The notes below the pieces were generated by a model. That model made no database searches. It saw only the letters and a program-made list of their open reading frames with translations, and had not been told where the DNA came from. A stretch of DNA of 64,000 bases, from assembly GCA_026413225.1 (NCBI GenBank), contig CM048552.1, positions 51,227,001-51,291,000 of the forward strand. The letters run 5' to 3'. This document shows positions 46,387 through 57,213 of this stretch, piece after piece (the first letter of the stretch is position 1; each line of letters starts with the position of its first letter). The translations under genes and the position numbers were made by a program. This DNA is from Otis tarda (taxonomy: Eukaryota; Chordata; Aves; Otidiformes; Otididae).

Positions 46387-49300
46387 TGCTGTGGTGATCT
46401 ACTTTATAAAGGGAATAATCTGTATTGTAATTGTTCTACCTCAGCAGACAAGAGCCTGAGCCAAAGAATATGTAGAGATCTACCTAAAATTCTTCAGTAA
46501 CCTTTCTTCTGCCTCTGTGGTTTCACATAGACCATCAAATAATTTTCACAGAAATATTCACATTACTGCATGTTTTTGGAGTAAAGAACAGATGTACAGT
46601 TCCCCCTTCCAACTTGGAAACTGTTACAGTCATGACAGAGATCATGTTCACAGCTAAAAATAATGTTCAACCAGATGTTTTGGGTGGGGGGAATAATCTT
46701 GTCACTTAAGTTCCTGGTGAGCTGGAGATCCTGCATCTTCCTGATACTTAACTTATGGATGCTTGTGGCTGTGTGATCGTTATGGGTGTGTGTAAAGAGC
46801 TGCACCTTCTGGTCTGGTTCAGTATGGCCATTTTTGCATTACCTCTTGCGGTGCACCTGAGGGATGCTGATTAACAAATTCTTGAAGAGTAAGAGATTCT
46901 GTTTATACTTTGTTCTTTCTTAAGCATCCTGTGTCAGGTACTGGCAAAGATAAGATACGAGGCTAGAGGGACAAGAATAAAAAAAAAACAGAAGTCTTTT
47001 CAAGATCAAGTGTGAAATTAGCTGTGAGTCTGGGTGTCTCTCTGTAGACAAAGTACAGACAGTACCTCTGTTCTGATACTTCACGTTTGCGTACTTGTCT
47101 CTGGCACAGCTCTAGTACAAGGAAACATAACAGTGCAATCATCCTTGAAGATTATGTCAAAAGTCATTGTGAACGCATCTTTTTTTGTTCATTTTGGCAG
47201 TCCAAACAGTGATATATTTGGGACTAAGAGCCATGAGAAACAATCATTCAGTTGCGGACAATGATCTGTCATATCTAGTATTGTGTCTGCATCAGTTGCC
47301 AAAACACTTTCTGCTAAATAATCACTTTTGCTGAAGTTAGGGGTTCATATGAGATGTTATTTCTTCCTGTGGAAAGCTAGCCTAGGGTTAGAATGCATAC
47401 CTAACGTTTTCAAAATAAACTGCCAGAAGCTTTTTTGGGCCAGTGCATATAATAAACTAGATTTGCAAAAGCATTTTTATGAGATGGGGGTGATGACACA
47501 AGAAAAAATATTCTTAGTCCAGAAGGCACCTCACATTTGAGAGCAAGCTTCAAAACCTTCACCAAATCTGCAGAAATTTCCAGGTTATTCTTTCTTCACC
47601 TGGATTTAGACAATTATTAACTAAAGGAAAGGTAAGAGAAGTGTAGACTGCTGATATTTATTCATTAGCCTCATTGGTACTTCATAAATACTCAGACCTA
47701 AACTCAAGTAGAAGGTGTCATCCCTTCATCTGGACAAACTGTACCAGGACTGGAGTTGTTTGGTGGAGCAACAACTGCCAATTTTTTTTTTTTTTTTTTT
47801 CCTTCTTTTTGGACTGTGCCCATTTTGAAGCAGTTCTGGTCTCCAAATGCTGGTGCAGCATGAACAGTACTGCCCATGGTGTTTTGGGGCTCTACCATGT
47901 TGGAATTTTTAAGTGTCTGGCTTGGGGCTCAAAAACTGGCTGATCAGTGCCCTAAGCCATCCACTCTGTATTATGTACTAGCACTAGCAGTTCTAAGAAG
48001 CAGCTTCCCGGTTTTGTGTCATCTGCTGTCCCGCATGGTCACTGGCCTAGCTGTAGACAGGACTGCCTTTGGAGGGAGCTTAAAACTCTCATTCTACTTC
48101 TGAGGATCACCTGAAATCTGTTCTAGCTGTAGAAACTTCTGTTCTTATTAGCAGAATATTGCTCCCTTTGTTCTAACAGGTGTGACTTGCAGCACAAACG
48201 GTTGTGCTTTGCGCTCTGCATCTCTCTTGAGTTCATCACTTGTCCTCTCATTCCAGCTGAAAATAGCAAGGCTCATGTAATTGAAAGTTATTATGGTTCC
48301 CGTCCAATTTCTTACACTACAACGTTCTCTCTCTGTATGGAAATTACTGACAGACAATGCTTTTTCAGCCTATTATTTTGCAAGAACGGTAATTCTGATT
48401 TATTCTTTTCATCCCTACTTGTCTTCTGAGTAATGGAGAAAGAAAGAAATTACACTGAGAAAAGGACAGATGAGAAAAGAACACAATTTCCTATATAGGC
48501 TATTTACATATGAGTGCCTTTACAGGTTATAAAAACACATACTAGCTAATACAGGGCAGAAGTGTTTCAGAATTCATTTTTAAAAATTAGTGCTATAAAT
48601 AAATATTGGTGCTCAGTTATGTTACTATAGCACTGCTTCTCAGAATGGCTGAATACCCAGAGGTGTCCAGCTGGAGATATTTTTTATAGTTATGAATTCA
48701 CAGAGGGTGAGCTGTGTTTTCTAAATAGCAAGTTCTTCATATTTTTCATAAGGTCTCAGACTGGCCAATCAAAAATAAGGGCAAACAAAACCAATTAATC
48801 ATTTTTTGAAAGTTTTGTGCTAAGTAGATGGAGTAGTCCCCCTAATTTCATAGCTTCTAAACTCAGAAGCAGTCCTGAGTTTATGCTGTTCCAGTTCTCT
48901 AAACTACTTTATCAGTCGAAATGCTGACGCCATTTGTTATCTAAGTATTCCTGAATATACAAAAGGGTGCAAGATCTATCTAATGCTTTAACGGTCAGCA
49001 CTTTTATCTGCTACTTACTGTCATCCGCTCAAGTTTTAAATTTCCAATAGTACACAAGTGTCTGCAGGATTTGTCCTCTAGTGATTTTATTACTGAAGTC
49101 TATCCTCTTGACAAGAAAAATCAGCAAGTCTTAAAAATCAAGGCAAATTTAAATTAAATAGACCATGCGTCCTCATGCCACAATACACAAAATTCTTCCC
49201 ATGCCACGTTGGCCTTACAGGAATCACTTGTGGTGCTGGAGCTCACACTCCCACTCTTCCCCACAGTATGGAGAAGAAATGCCCCTGTGCTGTGTCCAAA

Positions 49301-51260
49301 GTATTAGTCCCTGATGTCTCATCGGCTCCTCCAGCTGTGGGAAAGCCCCTGACTCCCTGCCTCTCAGCAAGGGCAGAAGCGATTACAAGTCTTCTTCCCC
49401 ACAGAGGCACTTGGCCCCACTCCTAGACCCCCTCTCTGGGGCGATGCACAGCAGAGTCTCATTCTGCCTGCACCCATGCCCTCTTGCAGAACTTCCTTCC
49501 ACAGGGATGTGCTCCACCAGATGTAGGTCACACCATTAATCGAGACTCACTTCACATGGCATGTATGAGTGGGGCTCACAAATACCTACACAAATGCCAT
49601 TGCTTGTTTCCATAGTAACTTTGATGCTTCCGAGTGGAAAAGACAAAACAGCCAGGAACAACAGAAAAAGATGCAGGGATGCATGTCACTTCAGTGACAT
49701 ATATTTGAGTTGCCCTGTGCTATTCTGAAGTGACAGAAAACCCAGCTGTGACAGACAATATTGCTCTTTCACGATGATACTACGATTTCTGTAATTGCCC
49801 ATCCCATAGTTGATTTTGCTATTTATTTTGTTTAGTTTGGGGTTTTTTTAAAGTTTACTTTCTACATCAGCTGTTAGGCAAACGATGGCATTGGTGTGAC
49901 TGCTGAGTGTCTCCACCTCTAAAGTGCAATATAGGGGTCAGTGGTATCAATGCTTTGAAAGCTATGCCACGCTTTTTAGAAATACAGGAATTTATGTATA
50001 AAAACCACATGGGAGTACCATTGGGACCAGACAAGGGAATTGGTAGCTTGTCAGTATTTCAATCCCAACAATGACCAAAGCTTTTATACTTGCAGAAATG
50101 ATAAAAGCCTCTTCACCACCTAACAATCACCTTTGTCAAGAGGTCTTGCTCAGTTCAAGGTGAAGAAACCAAAATATTTCACATCTGGTCCTTAGATTTC
50201 ACTGATGATTTGCTCTGCTTGTGACTTTTGCCTGTTTAGTCTGCATACGTAGTATCAGAGTTATGAGGAAAAGTATTGATGGGACCATGGACGTTTGTCT
50301 TTATGAGAGATTCAGTGTTGATTACAACGCTGTCCGTCAGTTTAGCAGCTTCCTTTCTGGATGGAGGGTATGACCACAGGGAAGAGTCGACCTTTCAGAT
50401 CACTGCATTGTGTGTATCTTGCCTTCCTTTCCCAGGAATCTGCGCTGGGCTCGAGAAACCTGACTGTACTTGTTGATCATAGATACAGCATCCTTAGGAA
50501 GGAGGGAGAAGGAGAGACTGGCCTAATGATGACTGAGCAATTAACCTGGTTCACCTGCTAATCTCCTTTGAAGATGGGAACCTTGAAGCTGATCTGCAAT
50601 TGAAGAGGAAACCCTAACTACTGGTGCAATGGTTCCTCTCCACTGATAGGCTTAAAAAAAAAAAAATCCCTCTAATGTCTGCCTTACACAGCAGATCACC
50701 TATTTAATGTTTTTCTACACTGAAGCTGCTTTTCTTGTCTTTGCTCTTCCTAGTAAATTGCTAGGTAGGAACCTAACCTAGGGACCACAAGGCTCAGCTA
50801 ATAGAAGCCAGCTCCAGCTGCAGAGGAAAAGATGGAGACATTTCTTGTCACTGTTGCTGTGTGTTAAGAGCACCTAGGAATGAAAACAACTCTTGGAGGA
50901 TTTACAGCCCTTGCCACACACTGAGTCACAGCCCTGAGGATTCAATAACAGGAGCCCTCCAGGTCCTTGAAATGCTTCTTTCAATGAGCATCCACTCCAT
51001 CACACCAAGGCTAAGCGTAAACTAACTTTTCTATCTGTCCACTTACCTCAGCCACCTGTTGGGTTTTCCTCATAATGCCTCGGCAAGCTCTGGGCTAGGA
51101 AGCTGTACAGTCAATACAGCTCCTGGTGCTATTTCAGCATCAGGGGTCAAATTAATGTCCCTGAGGCTGCAATACCGTACGCAATTCAAGTCCAGAGGGG
51201 CTGTCTGAAGGCTTTTTAAAAAAAAAAAACACCCAAAGAAAATAAATTAGTACCTCCAGG
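46387..51260. other. Intergenic region right of NEDD1
   Basis: About 4.9 kb with no recognised exon, RNA gene or CR1. It holds a poly-T run at about 47779-47801 and a less AT-rich patch at 49160-49560. A donor-like GAG|GTAAGT on the minus strand is at about 51041-51051. Confidence 0.5.
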
Positions 51261-52340
51261 GTTTTGTGGTGGGCACAGACATGGAAGAGGTGGAGGGAAG
51301 GATGGAGTTCAACTCGCCGGGCAGGAATGAGCGGGACCTCTGCTCAGCCTGGGGGAGATCTGACGGCCAGGCACGGCCATGGCGGGGGGCAGCAGCTCCG
51401 GGACTCGGGTGCCACAACACTCGAGTTCAGGCCTCGATGCAGAGCCCCCTCCGCCCGCGGCCGAGGCCTCCCTTCCCCGCCGGCCAGCTCCCGCGGCCGC
51501 ACGGACAGAGCCCGCCCCGTCCCCGCCGGGGCAGGTGGAAACCGCTCCCGCCGGTGCCCCGGGAGCCGATGAGCCCGGGGCGGCGGCGGGGGGAGGACAG
51601 GGGCCCGGGGAAGAGGGGGCCGGGGCCGGCGCGGGCGGCGGGAAGGCGGTGGTCTACCCCGCTCCGCGCCCGTCAGGGGCAGCGTCCCGCCAGCGATGAG
51701 GGCGGGCGGGTGGCTGTGCAGTCTCTCCGCACCGAGCCGAGCCGGGGGCACCCTCACAGGTCGGACAGCAGCTGGGCCCTGCCTGGATTCGCTTCTGCCC
51801 CTCCCACGAAGATGCGTTACCTGTCAGTTACCCTCCCCCCCAGGGGTTATACGGAAACTCTACGGAAAGAAGCTCGTGGGTCTCTAGCACACGGTTACAC
51901 TTTCCCATTAGACCGCTCCCATCCCGGCCGCTTGGTTCAAAGGCGCTGGTACCGCTCTCCCCGGCCCGGGCCGGCAGGCAGTACCTCCCGGGCCCCGCAG
52001 AGGGCAGGGCCGCCCCGCGCCTCGGCGCTCCCGCTGCCGCCGCCGCTGCCACTGCCACGCGCGTCCGAGCTCCCCCCTCCCCGCGGCGGCTTCCGCCCCT
52101 CGGGTGAGTCCCCGTGTGTCCCGTCGCCCCCGCTCCACCCTGGGCCGGTGCGTACATTCCGGCCTCAGAGCCGGCAAGCGACGGTGGGAGGGCGGGTTTG
52201 GAGCGCTGGGACACGAGTGGGGCGGTGGGAAGGGTGAGGGAGCGTGGGCCTCGGCCAGCCTAAATGTGGGGCGGTTTTATTCTTCCCTTCGGAAAATGGG
52301 CGAGGCACGGCACGGGGTTTGTGTAGCAGGTTAAGTCCTG
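51260..52340 (+). promoter_or_regulatory. Second CpG island with a plus-strand first-exon donor
   Basis: CpG-dense, GC-rich sequence with sharp edges. At its right, CCCCTCGG|GTGAGT places a near-perfect donor at 52104 on the plus strand, suggesting a first exon ending at 52103. No protein family is recognisable, and long frames on both strands are Pro/Arg/Ala/Gly-rich CpG by-products. Human order CFAP54, NEDD1, RMST makes the lncRNA RMST a candidate, but human RMST starts hundreds of kilobases from NEDD1, so an unnamed lncRNA is as likely. Confidence 0.7.
51379..51699 (+). CDS. Possible small ORF in the CpG island (hypothetical, 106 residues)
   Basis: The ATG sits in an optimal vertebrate context (GGCCATGG). 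The product is a low-complexity Ala/Gly/Pro/Glu-rich polypeptide starting MAGGSSSGTRVPQHSSSG. No domain or homologue recognised. It ends well before the 52103 donor. GC-rich islands often carry such frames by chance, so this is listed only because of the start context. Confidence 0.15.
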   Translation: MAGGSSSGTRVPQHSSSGLDAEPPPPAAEASLPRRPAPAAARTEPAPSPPGQVETAPAGAPGADEPGAAAGGGQGPGEEGAGAGAGGGKAVVYPAPRPSGAASRQR

Positions 52341-52723
52341 TGGAAAGAAGCCTCTTAAATAAATTTTCCTTCCAGCACCTTACGCTGAGGAAAGGTGAAG
52401 TAATTTGGTTTTCATTTTAGGGTTACATGAAAGCGATATCATGGTATCAAATGCGTTTCAAAGAGCTTTAATGATTTTTTTTGGGGGGTTGTTAAGTGTT
52501 CTTGATCATTAATCCATGACACGTTCACCAGGACGTATGTTTATTTTCTAGGGATGGGAGGAAGAAGTGAAAGACGAAATAGGATGCTACCAGGTGATCT
52601 CTTTTGCCTTGGCTCATTTCCTTCCGCTATGAAAACAGTAAGCTTCCTAAAGCTAAGAGCAAGGAAAAAGTAGTTTAAACTGTTTTAGTGAGTATTTTTA
52701 ACCTCTGTGACAGATAACCAGAC

Positions 52724-52803
52724 CTTTGTCCCTGCTCCTTGCAGGGGAGTTGGACTAGATGACCTTTAAAGGTCCCTTCCAACCCAAACCATTCTATGTT
52801 TCT
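52724..52803 (+). mobile_element. CR1 3'-tail fragment, sense
   Basis: TGTCCCTGCTCCTTGCAGGG then GAGTTGGACTAGATGACC and CCAACCCAAACCATTCTATG. Only the last 80 bp of a CR1 are present; the repeat lies just right of the second CpG island. Confidence 0.93.
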
Positions 52804-53464
52804 CAGTATTGTTGCATTTATGCAGCTCTAATAGCAGAGTGAGACTGTATGTGATGCTACAGTCAAAAATCCGGGTGATTTTCGACATTGTGAAGTACCC
52901 TGCTTCAACTCATGGCTGCAGTGAATGGTTACGTAGTGGAGCTCAAGCGGGTCAAACAGAAGGATTAGTCAGTGTTTCTGTTTCAATTCAGGTAGAGCAG
53001 GAACTAGAAGTAAAATTATTCTCATTCATAAAAAGCACCCTAAGAACATGTCGTCTTTGTCATAAGCTCTTGGTAATTGTCGAATTCACTCTCATTTGCC
53101 AGAGAATTTATCTGGAAATAGTCATAGGATGGAGAACTATTCCCTGCTTAACTCGAGGTCTGACAGCTGTTGGAGAACAGCCATCCTTGTTAATGCCGCA
53201 TCTGTGCAAGGTAACCAAGAGAAAGTGCTAGACGTGACTCCAGGGTGGCTGGGCTGCATCAGCCGGCATGGCGATGCATGTTCTGGTGGAACTGGGGCTC
53301 TGTATGGCTCAGTCCTTTCTTTTAAAGGAGTGGAAACCTGCAGTCTCATCTTCTCATTCCCTTTGACGTGGGTTTTGCAGGGACTGGAAGACAGCATCTC
53401 TCAACTCCAAAAGAAGTCTTGCTCACAGAATCTATGCTGTCTCGGTGTCCACCATTGTGTGGCA

Positions 53465-53465
<1 letters not shown>

Positions 53466-53496
<31 letters not shown>

Positions 53497-53510
53497 AATA
53501 CATATATATA
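53466..53510. repeat. (TA)n microsatellite
   Basis: An imperfect run of TA units with ATG and AAAT interruptions, about 45 bp. Confidence 0.85.
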
Positions 53511-56500
53511 ACCTCACACACTATCTTCATGTGGTTTCTGGTCCTGTGAAGGTGCCCAGTCAAAGAAAAGTCTTATTTAGTGCCTTCCAGAGCGTGGATA
53601 GAAAGCATGGCAAATGGTTGCTCTGTATTGTCAGGATTTTAGTCCTTTGTGTACCTTGCAGGAGAGAGCAGGGGTCCGTCAGGTGCTTATGGGGTCTGGG
53701 TGGCAACTTTAGTGCTTAACCTTTTGGAATTAGATGCCTAAAGGGGCATTTAAGTACCTAACAGTCTGGAAGCTTTAGCATAGATTCATACACTTGTTTG
53801 CACTTGTTGGAAATTCAGGTCAGGCTATTCTTTATAAGTTAAAGGCATTATTGATGTGATAGGGAAAAAAAAATCTACGGAGGTGATGATACCCAGAATA
53901 AGGCCAGATGACCTTAAAAGTAATTATACAGGAAGAGAAATTGTGATCGAAATTGTTATTTGTGGCCACAATTTAAGGTATCGATCAGATTCTGAGCTAT
54001 CTTTGTATCTTTTAACAATAACAAAATTTCCTATCAGCCTCTTGTCAGTAGGAAAGGAAATAGAAGTGAAGGCAACAGTGAGGTTTTAAAACCTCTCTCT
54101 CACTCGTTTCCACTCTTTTAGGCTTCAGTGCTTATTAGAGCACAGCAGAGCATGTCCTCAGAGCTGAATCACCTTTTTCTTGTTTTCCAGCAGTTTCAAC
54201 TTGACAAGAGTTTTCTTCTGAGACAGTGTTTATGTGTGAAATGGCTGTAGTGCAGGAAGAGAGAGGAAGTTTGCGTTCATTCCTGAAGACAGTGGGTTCA
54301 GTGGTCGTTCACACCCTTCAGAGAAGTTAGTTGCATGGCTTTGTGGATGCCATAGGGGAGACTGGCTTCTCCTGGGGTAGTCTCTTTCGTTTCGATAGAA
54401 TGCAACTGTGGGGGAGCTCTGGTCCTAGAGTGAAAAAAATCTCAGTAGGTGGTATAGATATAACAAAGGTTCCTTTGTTTTTTATTGAGAGAAAGACTTC
54501 AAAACAAGCTTTGTGTTCTGTGAAGAGCCGAGAGGCAGAGAAGAGAGCAACATACCTAGGTAGCATGTTCAAGAGGTTCCTCACAGATGAGACTTGGGGT
54601 TGCTGTCTTATACCAGCACTCTGGGTAGGAGGAGATGTTTGGAGTTGTGTTCATGGTAGCAGCATAGGTATTCATAGGTATGACTCAAGGAGAAGTTTGA
54701 TGGTTGATGCTTCCAGATGCTATGGAAGAGTCCAGGATAAGTGTTTGTGGGTGCATGTTCTCCATCTGTGCAGAAGCGTTCGCTGGTCAGAGGTACGGTG
54801 ATGCATACTTTCTAACATATTCTGGCTGGAGGGGGACCTTGCGCACTGACAACTGAGTGTAGCATTTCAGACTTCATTTGGCCACCTTCCTAGCATGACT
54901 GGCTTCAGAAAAAGTATCCTTGACATCTGGAGAAGGGGATGGGTGCTGAACTTGGCTGGCTAGCCTTACTGAGCCCCCTCTCCAGCCAGTGAAGAGGCAT
55001 CACTTCTCTGGGGGCAAATGGGAGCATAAGTCTCCGGGGGAATGTTCTTGTCCATTGGGGACATAGCTGGAAGTTCAGGTAGATAGTTCAAGACCTCAAA
55101 GTTGGGTAGTACGTATACATCCTTCCCTTCATCTGCAGTCGTGTCCTGGTTCGTTTCAGATTTGCTGCCTGTCCCAAACATTGCTGTTTAGCAGTATGGC
55201 TAAAGGAATGAGGACAAGGAAAGAGCAGGATGCCTGTGAAGTCATGGAAGAGTAATTTTCACATGACTGAAAGACCTTTTCCAGCCTTTTTCTGATTCTT
55301 TCCTACAATCTATAGACTGTTTTTATCTTTCATTTGTATGTTAATGGTGATGGCCATTGGCATTTAAAACAGAAACAAGAAAACACCCACATGTCATATG
55401 ACATGAAGCAAAAGCAATGATTCAGGGTTCATATATTTTAATAACATTGGTTAAAGCAGTATATGTGCATATTTCTTTATAAGCTATTATGAATATTTAT
55501 TTTTAAAATATTTTTCTTCATCCTAGCTACTTTACATTGACTTTTATTTTTTCTTCATTTATCACAGCCCTGATGTTAAGCTTCTGCTTTTATTTCTAGA
55601 AAATCTAGTAGAGTGCTGTTCTGTATATTCAGTATAATTTTGACTAATAGGCTGAAATAAAGCAATAGAAAACAGTGTCACAAATGTTCATAAAAGCAAA
55701 GTTTGTCAGTTTGGGAAAGAGGTACTGCTGCTTTACTCCATGTTTCTGAATTGTTAGGGTTAAGTCCTGGCTTAAGCACTGTGGTTTAGAGTAATACTCT
55801 GTTTCTGATGGTAGCTAGAATCTAGTGCCTCAGGGAGGCATGAGACATGGTGTTGTGAGTAATTACTGAATAACCAGCCCAGAAGGAAGGTTTTCCTTGG
55901 GCCTGTTGGACAAAGATGATTTGCTTTTTATATTTTTCTTTTTTTTTTTTTAATTTTATCTTCTACTTTAAAACAGTATAATGGAGAATGTTCCACATTC
56001 CACGTAAATGATTTTCTGTTTTTACTCTTAACAGTGGTCTATAGGAACATTGTGTTTTGTGACAATTAATTTGGAGTTCAGTTATTTACCTAGCCCCTCC
56101 ACCTCAAAACAAGATCTCAGTTTATGGTAGTTTCATGGTGTGCATTTTCTGTTAAAACAGAGTAGAGTGGCATCTTTTTTACCTTCTCTGTAGCTTTTCT
56201 TGATGTATATTTCTAGTGTGTGCCCCCCCCCCATTTGTTTCCATTTATTTTCGCCTTTTGTTGCTATGTAATGTGGGAGCAAGCTTAAAATGGTTTCAAG
56301 AGACCATTTCTTAATGTGAAGACTCTCCAGGGCTGTCAGAAATAGCTAACAATTAATGCAAGTACCGTTCTAATGCTTGTTTGGAGTCGAGTCACACTGA
56401 TGCTTGTAGCATGGATTTGTAGCACAGGGAAAACAGGCGCCGCGTGCTTAGCGCTATACGGCTTCGGGTTTGAAGAACCATAAGGGAGATCTTAAGTGGG

Positions 56501-57182
56501 TGAAACCCAGGAGGAGGTAGTAAATAAAACAAGACTGAATGCTAATGGATGTTTGGTATGAGAGCATTAAGCTGAGTAATCTGAGGAGGTGTTGAAGCGG
56601 AGGAAAACAAAAACAAAGTCAAATGTATGCTTGAGACCATATGTGAAGGTTGATGGTTATTTGGTTTGAAATGTATGATGAAAGCAAGCAGAGATGAACC
56701 CGTGGTTGCAATTGAAAATGAAGCATCTAAAATGTGGCTGCGGCAAGACAGAATAACAAATCTCTAATTTCCTTAGGCCGTATGAGATAAACAACTCGTA
56801 AATAAATTTGAAACAAGTTAGGATTTTAGCCTGTTTTAAGGAACAGTAGCTTTTAAAAGTGAAAATTATGTTCACTTTATTTCTTGATTGCTTAGCTGAA
56901 GACAAATGGCTGGGTTTTGCTGTCTGAGATCATAAAGCTGCATTATGTGAAGAGTTGGTTATCCTGAAATTAGGGGACAGACATAACCAACCAGTACAAA
57001 GTGTAAGAATTTTATAGTCTGGGGATGACTGTGATAATGGAAATACTCAAGAAACTGCTTTAACTTCTAGACAGTGTTTTCAGAGAGAAGTATAGGCTCA
57101 CTGCTACAACAGTGGAAGCCATGAAAACCACCAAGGCTGAGATAGAAAACCTGCGAGTAATTTGGAGATCTTAATAGTCATG

Positions 57183-57213
57183 TGTGGTGATCCAGACAAA
57201 GTGGATCACCACA
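57183..57213. repeat. Inverted repeat, 12-bp arms, 7-nt loop
   Basis: TGTGGTGATCCA (57183-57194) and TGGATCACCACA (57202-57213) are exact reverse complements with spacer GACAAAG. A short hairpin of unknown role. Confidence 0.85.

Noticed and set aside
47704..47943. Open frames on both strands around a T-run near 47780
   Set aside because: One frame reads through the poly-Lys encoded by the run; no homology and no splice context.
51266..52237. 323-codon open frame in the second CpG island
   Set aside because: Pro/Arg-rich, with equally long frames in other phases and strands, and it runs straight across the strong splice donor at 52104.
53096..53497. 133-codon plus-strand frame
   Set aside because: Ends in a (TA)n microsatellite-encoded Tyr/Ile repeat, with no recognised domain.
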